NCBI GenBank assembly: GCA_018136815.1
Contig: CM030934.1
Span: forward strand, 7,152,977-7,216,976
Direction of reading: 5' to 3'
Length of the DNA stretch: 64,000 nucleotides
Source: Isochrysis galbana
Lineage: Eukaryota; Haptophyta; Isochrysidales; Isochrysidaceae
The position numbers and the translations under genes are program-made. Every line of letters starts with the position of its first letter. Positions within the stretch are counted from its first letter, which is position 1. Shown here one piece after another: positions 20,990-30,435 of this stretch. The notes beneath the pieces are model-generated. The model had not been told where the DNA came from, searched no databases, and saw only the letters and a list, made by a program, of their open reading frames with translations.

Positions 20990-23037
20990 TAGGGCGGTCA
21001 AACACGGCTTTTTAAGTACTAATATGGGGGGGGGGTCGACATTTTTGACCGTGAGCGGAAAGCCCCGGCGAGAGCGCCTCGGAGGGTCTCCCCGCCTTTT
21101 CAGAATCCTCGTCCGAAAAGACGGTGCGAAGTCCCGTCGGAACCCCCCCCCTTGCACACGCTCTGGCGGCTCACACGAGCCGAACTGGACGTCGCTCCCA
21201 CTGAGAGATGTGTTTCTTTCACTTAAAAGGTGCCTAGACATATATTAAATTAAGGGTCCGACGCCCCATATTGCCTATAAAGCAAATTTCAAACCCTGGT
21301 GCCCCAGCGATGACGTCCGCGCATGCACATGCGCACCATACACGGCTTCCACACGGCCGATTCGGCCGTCAGAGGATGATCCTTGACGGTCCCGACCCTC
21401 GCCCCGCAGGATTCGCTCTGGCTCGCGACTGACGAGGAGCTGGAGCACCAGGACGCCATGGCGCTCGACGCTGCTCGCTGGTCGACAAAAGTTTGTTGGC
21501 CGATTGCGGGACAGGTACGCTGCCAATCGCGCCCGCTCTGGCGCAGGTCGACCGAGCCCGTACCTATAATGCCTTTGCCGCCCCAAACGGCAGGTTCCCG
21601 ACTCGTCCCTCGACGCTGTGAGGCAGGGAGAACACCTGCCGCCGATGCTCAACCAGAGCATCGGCGGCAGGTGTTCTCTCTATATTTTCGTCGGCTCCTC
21701 GGATTTTCACGTGCATCATAGGGCTGGTAGCAATCTAGAAATGTAATTTAAGCTAGCCTGCACCGTGCTCTGCGACGGCGCGACGCGCGCGGCCGAACAG
21801 TACTGTGGAATTGATAGCCTTTTGTTTGACGTCTAAAGTGAGAATTTTTCTCCGCATGGAGGGCTCGAAAATTGGGCAGAAGGGCGAATTTCGAGCTCTA
21901 GACCGCCCGTTCTTTTGGCTACTAGTAGATTTAACATGTAATCTAGCCAAGCACCGGCCTGAAAGCTTCAGGCGTGATGGTTGCGATCGATTTCTGTGGG
22001 CAATCGTGTCGTGAATCACGATTGGACATTGGCTGCTTTGCGCTCATCACGAGCCAACTTTTAGAATTTTTGGGACACACAGATGGCCTCCAAGGCCATT
22101 CACGTTCGGAGACACACAGGTCGTGCCCGCCAAGCACGGGCCGGTCAATAGTTCGCCCGTTTCTACAGCACAACATCCCAACATGGAGCACAAAAAGAAG
22201 TTTTGTTTTCGCGTTGACGTGCTGAATTGACGGACAGCCTCGTGTTTTCGAGCGTCTCACGTTCGATTTCGAGGGACAACCCCTCCTTTTCGCTCGATGG
22301 TTCGACAGTCTCATATGGTAAGACTGGTTGGCTACCGAAATATTGTCATTTGGGCATGCTGGTGGTCATGTACTGTGCTCATATGTGTCTTGGACAGGTG
22401 AAATGAAGCCTAAAATTAGAATTACTATGGTTAAAATTTGGCAAAACTATAATCAATTTGATCTTTTTCTCCTGCGGCGGCGCGCGATGGCGGCCGCAGC
22501 GATGGTCGCTGGCCTCGCCAGTGGCCTCGCACGCGGCCTGTGGCCGCTCTGGCGAGGGTCTGCGCGGCCAGGAGGCCAGCAGGCACCCCCTCCCACCATA
22601 CTGAGGCGGTGCCGCGCGTGATGGGCCAGCCCATCATGCGAAGCACCGTCATTTTGACGGCTCGCGGCCAGCCGCGCACTGCACGCGCGCGAGAGGCTGG
22701 CAGCAGATGCCAGCAGGGGCGAGGTGGAGGGCGCAGGCGACGCCGTGCCAGGGCTCTGTACTGCCTGTCCTGGGGTAATCGTGCCCGGGGAACGCAGGCG
22801 CGCGTCGCACAGCGCGACCTGTGGTGCACTTTTGTGGTCGACGTCAATTTCGCACGAGCGCGAAAACGTTTTTGGGTCTGTGTGTCGAATGGCGTCGGAA
22901 ATGTGCATATTTCTTATTAGATTCTGCCTAATATACCCATTTCCAGGGTAATTCCCTAAAAATCGCGTGATAAAACCTCAATCTCGACTTGGTGAATTTT
23001 CACCCTTAGAAGTTAAAAGGCGTGTTTGACCGCCCTA
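20990..23037. mobile_element. TIR-family A DNA transposon, complete 2,048-base copy
   Basis: The left end reads TAGGGCGGTCAAACACG and the right end, reverse-complemented, reads the same; similarity continues for about 28 bases. The element is flanked by the 7-base direct duplication CCAATCG (20983-20989 and 23038-23044). It interrupts the 3' untranslated region of LINE B. Internally it has a perfect 23-base stem with 5-base loop (21628-21678) and a GC-rich block with many short inverted repeats (22480-22830). No frame longer than about 140 codons and no recognisable transposase motif is present, so it is probably non-autonomous. A 7-base duplication does not fit Tc1/mariner or PIF and is shorter than usual for hAT. 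Confidence 0.85.
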
Positions 23038-23375
23038 CCAATCGATCCTCAGGACGCGCAACTGTCACGAGACTAAGAGCAACCCATCAGCGACGGAAAC
23101 CCGCAACACACTTAGAATAATCACGTCACTAGGCGGCACAAGGGGAGGGTGAGAACATACCGCTAGGGGCAAGTTCACCCCGCTCAACCCAAGCCCCCCC
23201 ACAACCTGAGCCCCTAAGTACTAAGTACAGCACGAGGGGAGTTGCCGCAAGGCGGGTAGTGAGGGAGAGGAAGGGGAATGGGCGTGGCTACGGAAGCGAA
23301 CCCCAGTGCCACGCGTGAGGCGAGAATATTTAAAGGTTTTTTCTTCCGTAGTTAGCAATAGTAGCCAGAATCTTC
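23038..23375 (+). mobile_element. LINE B 3' untranslated region (continuation)
   Basis: Beyond the inserted transposon the sequence aligns in block order with the LINE C tail. Shared parts are an acaaGGGGA-type segment with a small GCCGCAAGGC hairpin, a GGGCGTGGCTAC block, and GGCGAGAATATTTAAAG followed by a T-run. This shows that the LINE predates the TIR insertion. Confidence 0.7.
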
Positions 23376-23379
23376 AGAT

Positions 23380-23692
23380 GATTCCCCCCCTCCTTTCACC
23401 TTCGGCGTAACTATCATCATCCTATTTGTTGCTGGTCCTCGGGACTCGAGATTGTATTGATAAGCAAGCGAGACCGGTCAAAGGGGGGAGATTGGCGCGC
23501 CGCCAGCAAACCGCCGGCAACGGGAATAGGCGCGCACAGGGGAATGAGCGTGCGCGCGCACGACGTCAGACACTTGAGCTGACTGCCGATCCGACAAGCG
23601 GTAAGGTAGAAGTGGAGAAAATCGGTGTAACTAGAGTGGATGGGGTGCCGGCGTCCCACTGGCGTCCCATCACTACCACCATCACGATTGGC
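23380..23692. other. Short intergenic stretch
   Basis: About 310 bases between the LINE tail and the aminotransferase stop codon. I see no further feature; it should contain the 3' end of the aminotransferase transcript. Confidence 0.5.
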
Positions 23693-25378
23693 TCACGCCG
23701 GAACGTTAGCCTCGTCTGCAAACTTCGCAAGGAACTCGTAGTGGAACTTGGCGAAGGCGGCCATCACAGCTTCGAGCTGGTCCATCGGCGGTAGGAATGT
23801 GGTGCGCACGTGGAAGCCGGTCGGGTCCGGCTGGCCAAAGCCCGAGCCAGGCACGACCACCAGCCCAGTAGCCTCGAGCAGCTGCATTGCATAGAACTCG
23901 TCTGGCGCCACGCCAGCGGCCTGGGCGGTGGCGATGGCTTTCGGCGGCAGAGCGATGCGCGGGAAGAGGTAGAGCGCGCCCTCGACCGGCGCGCACGTGA
24001 CGCCCGGCAGCGCATCGAGCGCGTTGGCGAGTGTGTCCGCGCGAGCCTTGAGGGACGTGAGGATGGCATCACGCTCCTCGACGTACTTGGGATATGAGGC
24101 GTCACCCTCACGGGGTGGGTTGACGATGCAGCCCATGGCCATCTGGCCCACCACGTTAGAGCACAGGCTGATGGAGGCGATCTTGACGAGCTGCGAGCGC
24201 ACCACATCGTCCCAGTCCCCGTCTAGTGCCATGAAGCCGCCGCGCAGGCCACACTCGCCGTAGAAGCCCTTTGAGGTCGAGTGCATCGAAACAAGTTGAA
24301 CCTGGGCTGCCAGCTCCGGGTCGGTCTTGCGCATTGTGTCAAGGGCACGGCGGAAGGAGTGGAACTCGTTGATCTTGGACGCGCCGGGTGTGTTGTACAC
24401 GTTTGACTGATACACCTCGTCCGCCATGAGCACAAGGCCCTCGCGTGCCGCAAAGGCAAGGATGTCGGTTACCTCTTGCAGTGACATACATTGCCCAGTC
24501 GGATTACCTGGGTTGATGATCACAAGGCCACGCGGGCACGCACCCCGCGCGCGTGCCTCGTCAATCGAGCGCTGCAGTTCCTCGACGCACACCTTCCACT
24601 CGCCCGTTGTCGGGTCCTCCGTCAACGGATACAGCGCTGAGGCGCCGTCCATGAGTGTTGAGAGCGCCGAGTAGAGCGGGTAGACAGGGCTGGGCGCCAG
24701 TATCGCATCGACGCCCGGACGGCCAAGCATGACCTGCATCAGATTGCGCACACCGGCTGACGCGCCATCTGTCAGGTAAATGTCGGATGCGTGCGCCTCA
24801 CACCCGTCGCGCTCGGTTAGGAAGGCGGCGACCTGCAGGAGGTGGCATCGGCGCGTCACGAGGCGAGAGGTACCGTGCGGCGGCGGCGCATGGCACGCCC
24901 TACGGCAGCGCATCACAAAGCGGCTAGGGGCTGCACGTGCCAGGCGGCGACATACCTCCTCGCGCACGATACGCGCACCCTGCGAGTCGGAATAGGCGCC
25001 GACCGACCTTATACCTTCAAGGTACTTCCTCGCACGCGCGACGGCATCTGGCTCGAAGAGCTGCCTGAGCGGCGCTCCTCGCTCATCGGCCCTTGCGTGC
25101 GCCTCCTCCGCAGCCTCGAGCAGCTGCGGGTCGATGAGGAGCGCAAGGACCTGCCGCACCCACGAGAGTGGCCTCTGCCCCAGCGCTTGCGGGTTGCCGA
25201 TGTTGCACTTGACCACAGGGCGGCCCTGAGCCTCGAGAGAGAGCGCCTTGTCGAGCAGCCGGCCGCGCACCGCGTACTCAGCCTCCAGTACACGAGGGTT
25301 GAGCGTGGTGCCGCACAGGCGGTCGGCGCGCGCGGCGCTCAGCAGCGCGAGGGAGAAGAACACACGCAAGGCACGCAT
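23693..25378 (-). CDS. Alanine aminotransferase (class I PLP enzyme)
   Basis: CDS is complement(join(23693..24832, 24956..25378)), 520 residues. The 123-base intron (GTATGT donor, CTGCAG acceptor) has no stop and keeps frame. Removing it joins GARIVREE to VAAFLTERDG, as in the family. The enzyme interconverts alanine plus 2-oxoglutarate with pyruvate plus glutamate. Motifs in order: KCNIGNPQALGQ, YSDSQG, DIYLTDGAS, APSPVYPLYS, INPGNPTGQ, LMADEVYQ, the PLP-lysine segment STSKGFYGECG (Lys329), and a C-terminal GSGFGQ. The length matches plant and algal ALT. The N-terminus (RALRVFFSLALLSA, then ARA) looks like a signal or organelle-targeting peptide, suggesting mitochondrial, plastid or ER entry rather than cytosol. 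Confidence 0.95.
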   Translation of the reverse strand: MRALRVFFSLALLSAARADRLCGTTLNPRVLEAEYAVRGRLLDKALSLEAQGRPVVKCNIGNPQALGQRPLSWVRQVLALLIDPQLLEAAEEAHARADERGAPLRQLFEPDAVARARKYLEGIRSVGAYSDSQGARIVREEVCRRLARAAPSRFVMRCRRACHAPPPHGTSRLVTRRCHLLQVAAFLTERDGCEAHASDIYLTDGASAGVRNLMQVMLGRPGVDAILAPSPVYPLYSALSTLMDGASALYPLTEDPTTGEWKVCVEELQRSIDEARARGACPRGLVIINPGNPTGQCMSLQEVTDILAFAAREGLVLMADEVYQSNVYNTPGASKINEFHSFRRALDTMRKTDPELAAQVQLVSMHSTSKGFYGECGLRGGFMALDGDWDDVVRSQLVKIASISLCSNVVGQMAMGCIVNPPREGDASYPKYVEERDAILTSLKARADTLANALDALPGVTCAPVEGALYLFPRIALPPKAIATAQAAGVAPDEFYAMQLLEATGLVVVPGSGFGQPDPTGFHVRTTFLPPMDQLEAVMAAFAKFHYEFLAKFADEANVPA

Positions 25379-25872
25379 GCGTGTGGCGCAGTGGGGAAGG
25401 TGGGAAATGAGAGAGGGGTGGAGGAGGCACGAGGCGCAGCGAGGACAGCGGAGAAGGCGGCGAGGAAGGGGGGTGGCGAGGAGGCCCGGCCGGGTAGAAG
25501 AGAGATGAGAAGCAGGGGAAGAGAGAGATGGAGGAGCGAGCAGGGGGGGGGGGGAGAGGGAGGGAGGGAGGGAGGGAGGGGGAGGGAGGGAGGGAGGGAG
25601 AGAGAGAGAGAGAGACAGAGGGAGAGAGCGAGAGGGAGAGAGGGAGAGAGGAGAGGTAGGTGATGGGAGAGAGACGAGGAGGAGGGGGGAAGCAAGAAGA
25701 TTGGGTGGGAAGTCTTTAGAGAAGGCGGGTTAGAAGTGGGAGAGAGGAGAGGAGAGGAGAGACGAGATGATGAGATGATGGAGCGAGCGGGTGCGGGGCG
25801 CGGGAGGGGAAGGGGAGAGGGGGAGAGAGGGGGGGGGGGGGGGGGAGAGGGAGAGGGAGGGAGGGAGGGAGG

Positions 25873-25912
<40 letters not shown>

Positions 25913-26026
25913 AGGGGAGGGGAGAGAGAGGGCGGGAGGGGCGGGCGGCGGGGGGCGCGAGATCGTCGGCGCCCGGTAGAAGTTAGAGGCGGGTGGCCCG
26001 CGGAGGGGAAGAGTCCTCCTTGGCCT
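25379..26026. repeat. GA/GGGA simple sequence upstream of aminotransferase
   Basis: G/A-rich DNA with GGGA repeats (25555-25600), GA tracts (25600-25620 and 25878-25908) and G-runs (25536-25553 and 25828-25845) lies directly upstream of the start codon. The long Pro/Ser frames on the minus strand are repeat artefacts. No gene is supported. Confidence 0.85.
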
Positions 26027-26095
26027 CTTTGGCCTTTTGGCCTTTGGCCTTTGGCCTTTGGTAGCCTTTGGCCTTTGGCCTTGGGCCTTGGGGCT
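26027..26095 (+). repeat. GGCCTTT heptamer tandem repeat
   Basis: About nine imperfect copies of TTGGCCT/GGCCTTT in tandem, degrading into GGGCCTTGGGGCTTG at the right end. Confidence 0.85.
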
Positions 26096-26478
26096 TGAGG
26101 CTCGGGGCTTGGGGTGCCGCGGCGCAGGCTCTTCAGCTCTGGACGATGGAAGGGGCGCGGGAGGAGGGCGGCAGGCGGCAGGGGGGTGAGACAGATCCGA
26201 ATCCTCTCGAACGAAGGCGCTGTCTCTGTGCTGTACAAGATACGAGAACAAATAAATAAATTCGAGCTCAAAGCTCAAAGGCGAAACCCATAAATCATCA
26301 ACTCATGACTCATGAATCATGAATCTGTGTTGTAGTCAGGCCTTTTGGCATTGGCATGAATGTCTCAGCATGAGCACGAGCCTTCCTCGTTCCTCGTTAT
26401 ATACGAGAAGACTGGGCGCTGCGCTCGGGTTTGATTTGAGGAGGCTCCCCCCCCCCCCCCCCCTCCCCCCCGCGCGCC

Positions 26479-26690
26479 TCACGCGATCAGGTTGAGAGTG
26501 AACGAGAACTCGGCGCCGTGGAAGTGGTACGGCGTGCCGTCCGGGTTCTCGAAGCGCAGCGTGAAGCGCGAGAGGCTCTCTCCCGACGAGAGCTGCACCT
26601 CGCGCGGCACGAGCCGCTCCTCGCAGAAGAGCGGATAGCCGTCTGCTATGTTCGAGGTCACGCAAGGCATACAGATTCGAGTCCTCCCTC
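26479..26690 (-). pseudogene. C-terminal fragment resembling Polinton/large-virus structural protein tail
   Basis: The minus-strand frame ends with VQLSSGESLSRFTLRF, then DGTPYHFHGAEFSFTLNL and the stop at 26479. The pattern (Leu-rich strand, D/N-x-x-G, hydrophilic turn, G-x-E/D-x-SFTL near the terminus) resembles the C-terminal strand pair I associate with proteins of Polinton-like viruses and related large DNA viruses. The frame runs upstream into dispersed repeat F (26697-26789), so the gene is cut off. The resemblance is from memory of the family pattern and covers only about 35 residues. Confidence 0.3.
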
Positions 26691-26696
26691 TGACGA

Positions 26697-26789
26697 ATTG
26701 GGATGGCCCATAGGGCCTGAGGGCAATGAGGAAGGAGCAAGGCTGGCGGCAGGCGCGGCGGAGGAGACGACTTCAGAGACGCTGACGGC
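26697..26789 (+). repeat. Dispersed repeat F, copy 1
   Basis: Nearly identical to 36187-36277: GATGGCCCATAGGGCCTGAG, then GGCAATGAGGAAGG, a GGCGGCA block and GAGGAGACGACTTC with AGAGACGCTGACGG. In this copy it truncates the viral-like fragment, and a repeat-D end (26790 on) follows directly. Confidence 0.8.
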
Positions 26790-27589
26790 CTAGATGGGAG
26801 AAACGTATTCACCGTTTTTCTACGAAGGCGGAAAACAGGCCGTTATTGCCGTTTTTGAAACCCCTTCCGTTTCTCCCTCCGTTTTTAGACGGGCGCACGG
26901 GCGCGGAGGCGCGCGCCAGCAGTGCGGCGGCGCATGCGGCGCGGCGGGCACGTGTGCGTGTGCGTGAGCGCACGGGCGCGCGATCGCGTTCGGCATTCCT
27001 GAGTCCTGAGAGATTCAGATTGAGAGTGGGATGAATGGCTCTATCAAATGAGCAGATTTTGAATCGTTTCCTCACTGGGACACGCAGCCTCATCACCAAC
27101 CCAATCATCCTCTTGGTCGCTGTCGTCATCATCGTGTCGCATTCGCATTCGCGAGCCTCTGCAGGCTGTTTCGCTATTTTCCGCTCTACCGTTATAACCG
27201 CGATGGTAAATCATCAATCTTCGTTCTCATGTCTGTCTATCTATACGTCTACGACGTCTCCAAGCTTCTATCAATCACTACACTTCATTCAATGTTGGTC
27301 TACCATTATACCCACGTGGCCAAGCAGCTTCTACAGGCTTCTTTCTACTCGGAATATGAATATGCTCTAGCTCTGGACTGATCACCCAGGCATGGAGATC
27401 AAGGGAGTAGTAAGCACGTGTCGATGAAGACCAAGGAAGTAGCGAGCATCTTGCTTGCTAAAGTACACCCTCAAGAACCTCAAGCGTCTAGACTCTGTAA
27501 GTCTAACACCTCTGTAAGCTTCTAGACTTTTTAAGTCTACCAGCTACTCCATGGCTAAGCTACGAAAAGCTATAGGTAAAGTGCACGCC
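26790..27589. other. Intergenic; repeat-D end and small hairpins
   Basis: 26790-26870 resembles the CTAGATG-type repeat also seen at 14306 and, inverted, near 46185 and 63825. Near 27488-27541 two adjacent copies of TCTAGACT, a 3-6 base spacer and TAAGTCTA form small hairpins. No gene supported. Confidence 0.45.
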
Positions 27590-27599
27590 CCGAGCCGGA

Positions 27600-28545
27600 C
27601 TTCTGGGCACGCTCAGCAAGGGGCCCGTGGCACATCGCAGTCAACGAGGACTGCGCGCAACAATTCCAGGCCAAGTATACGCGTAACCGATTCACAGCGG
27701 CGACCAGCACGAAATGTAGACTATGCGGTAAACACAGTGAAAACTCAACTCACCTAGCTAGATGCCCCTCCACGATTCCTGTCTTTCAAACCATTGAAGC
27801 CGTGGCGGGATACACCCCCACAAGGGAGAGATAATAAAAGACAGACTATTCGCATACCCAAGCTCGCCGACGCCCGATAGCCTCAAAGCCCTTTACCTCA
27901 TAGCATGGAGATACATAATAGGAGACTTCTACAAAGTGGAATTCGACCAATACACCTTCCACCACGTGCCGGTCATCGAGAAAACCCTGAACAGGTTCAC
28001 GATCCTAGTCAGAGGCCTCGAACCCCAAGACGGGAACCCGAACGCACGCACGAACAAGGCCTCCCAAGGTAGGAAGCCAAAGATCAAGACCCCCCGTGAA
28101 CTTAGCACCCCTATCTTTATAACAAACGACAAAGGAACCCTAATCATGAATTCGAACCTAGCTCTAATAGCACAAGCGCTCAGTATGGCGGAACGTCTAG
28201 CCTGAGCGCGAGAACCCCCCGCCGCGAGCCGCCCCCCTCCAGCTACCGGACGAATACTCACGGACAGACCAACTCACTGACGCCTGACACCTTACACAAA
28301 GAGGACACACGCTAAGGCCGGTAGCCCGATGGCATACAAGGAAGGAGGAAGTTAGGCCATCGGGGACCGATACACACCGCCTGCCACTGGAGACTCCAAC
28401 ACCCAGCCCCTAGGTAGAGCACAAGGGGACGTGCCGCACGGCAGGTGGGGGGGGGACAAGGGAAGCGGGCGAGGCTACATAGGCGGTTAGCGGGGTCGCG
28501 CGCGCGGCGAGAATATTAAGAAGTTTTTTTTCTTTTGACAGTCGC
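27600..28545 (+). mobile_element. LINE C, 3'-terminal fragment with conserved 3' UTR
   Basis: The frame near 27680 gives RNRFTAATSTKCRLCG, a zinc knuckle CX2CX8HX4C, and TIEAVAGYTP. Two TAA stops and a frame change near 27832 follow, then KDRLFAYP, PDSLKALYLIAWRYI, FHHVPVIEKTLNRF and ELSTPIF, to the stop at 28205. It aligns with LINE A (knuckle to LKTLY) and LINE B (last 60 residues). The 340-base tail ends GGCGAGAATATTAAG plus a T-run, and includes a GTGCCGCACGGCAGG hairpin matched in LINE B. The 5' end is missing and the frame is broken. Confidence 0.85.
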
Positions 28546-29994
28546 GACTAGAAGACTAGAAGATGGCTCTGAGTAGTCTAGGCGCTCTGCAGGTCGAACA
28601 TCACGTTCGCCCGCCGACTGAGCCCAATTCTGCTTGTAGGCCCCTGTATGTTGTCGTTTGAACCCCGTGTGACCCCCCCGTGCGTTAGGTGGCCTGACGG
28701 ATTGGAGCTTGCGGAAGGGACCGGAGGAAGCGGAAGAGACGGAAGGGGAGCGGCGGAAGGCACGGTGGAAGAGGGAATGGCGGGTTGGACGGGCTCAACC
28801 TCCAAGCGGTTGCGCAAACGCGTAGTCTTAAAGACTACCGTGTAGTCTTCGGAGGGGGGGGGAAGACAACGGAAAATGTTAGCCTCATTGCCGCCTCATT
28901 ATCAACGGCCAAAGCCTCGCCACGGTCCGCCCCCCTCCCCCTGACAGTCTCCCCTATCATCTCCCTGCTTTGGGTGCCCAGGTTTGCCCTGACAACCCAC
29001 TTAACAGCGCCCGACAGCCGTGGGGTCAGCAAGTGCTTGGGCGCCTGGCGAGCTGGCGAGCGCGCCGAGCGATTCCCAAATTGGTATCCTTGATCCTTGC
29101 GGAGACCCCAAGCGATCGGGTCGCGGCGGCACCAAGCGTAGTTGCAGCGCACATTACAATCCCGCTGGTTGTGTGCCAGATTGTACGCCCTGTAATGACG
29201 TTGCGAGTGTGCGCGTGTGCGTGATCACCTTCAGCGTCTGGAGTTTGCGTTGCGCGTTGCGTGACGGCGACGGTTATCTGCCGCACTTCCGATCGATCAA
29301 AATGTTGCATCAATGGCGTCGAGCGTCACACACATGTGATGTTTGTGCGTAGCATGGCCCGTGCGATGTCATGTGAGCGACCAACGGTCATATCAAGCTT
29401 ATATGACCGTGAGAATAGAGGTCAAAACAAACGTATATTAATGATAGGATCAACGAAAATAAAACACTTGATTCTCCCGTAAACGCCCGGTTTCTTCTGT
29501 GCTCAAATCGACTGTGAAGAGGGCTTCTTCGGACTTCGGTCCACCGCGATGGCGCCTCGGAGAAGGTGTCGTTCCGTCAATAGTGGGACATCAGTCGAAC
29601 TGAGCGATCAAATGTCCACAGTTGTATTGTAGTTGCTTTGTAGTTGTACATTAGATCTACGCCGTCAGAGCTTCTTCGCTAATCACATCGCGTGCATGGG
29701 CGCACAAGAGTAAACAATAAACAGTAAAGCCAAACCCAAACAAAAACAGAAAATATATACGGTTATCTAAGTTCACTAGCTAGACTTTGGCATTGTAGGC
29801 CGATGAGAGGGGGAGGAGGGGAAGATGGGGACCCCCCCCCCGGGGGCGGGAGAGAGAGAGAGATCAGAAGACCAGCCGTTTACGTTAGTGTTCTCGTCAT
29901 ATACGGTAATAATCAACTGGTCCCAGGGGGGGGGCAGGGGTTCCGCCCGTCCTCTGCGCCCAGAGTTCCCCCGCGGAAAGAGTGAACGCACGGC
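28546..29994. other. Intergenic region, no supported gene
   Basis: About 1.4 kb without a credible coding frame. Near 28818-28850 there is a GTAGTCTTAAAGACTAC palindrome, with a related GTCTTTAAAGCTACCGG near 31589. A TATGACCGT inverted pair occurs near 29388-29412. A short C/G-run and GAGAGA tract at 29830-29862 resembles the simple sequence found before other genes here and may precede the ORF at 30.0 kb. Confidence 0.4.
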
Positions 29995-30435
29995 GTGCAC
30001 CTTCCTGGAAGTTGCTATGCGCACGCACGGCGGGGGGAGGGGCAGCGAATGGGGCTCTGCACGGTGTGCGCGCGCGGAACACAGGGGGCGGAGTCCCACG
30101 TACGCGTGTGTGGGTACCACGTGTACGCGTGTTCGGAGGGGAAGATGCCGATCATGCTGCACGGCACGATGGAGGGCAACGCGTACTACGACCAGTCGGG
30201 GAGCCAGAAGTTCATCATGTCGGTGGCCGCGGCGCTCGGCCGGCCGTACCGGAGCGCTCCGAAGGCGTCGTCGGTCTTCTTCGCGTTTCGCGGCGGGCGC
30301 AAGGTGTACGAGCAAGACAAGTTTGCGCACTGGAACGGGATGTGCGCCCTCTGCAGCGAGCACCTCCCGCGCTGGCGCCGGAGCTGCAGCTCCACCTCGC
30401 CGGTGGAGCGGTTTGTGTGGCACTGCCGCGAGTAG
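29995..30435 (+). CDS. Hypothetical Cys/His-rich protein
   Basis: A 146-codon frame; an internal Met at 30049 is an alternative start. It has CTVC followed by HVRVCGYHVYAC, giving a CX2C...CX2HX3C pattern, then a globular central part (HGTMEGNAYYDQSG, SVFFAFRGGRKVYEQDKF) and a second cluster, MCALC...WHC, near the C-terminus. The first cluster faintly recalls the C-terminal zinc finger of piggyBac-derived proteins, but I would not assign it. GC content and codon use look like real genes nearby. It may be the last exon of a longer gene, since a weak CAG-type acceptor lies just before the internal Met. A 29-base segment at 30477 is repeated at 30660 downstream. Confidence 0.4.
   Translation: MHLPGSCYAHARRGEGQRMGLCTVCARGTQGAESHVRVCGYHVYACSEGKMPIMLHGTMEGNAYYDQSGSQKFIMSVAAALGRPYRSAPKASSVFFAFRGGRKVYEQDKFAHWNGMCALCSEHLPRWRRSCSSTSPVERFVWHCRE

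Noticed and set aside
22431-22908. Transposase gene inside the complete TIR element
   Set aside because: The 138-151 codon frames there are Arg/Ala-rich from a GC block with internal inverted repeats and show no DDE-type motifs.
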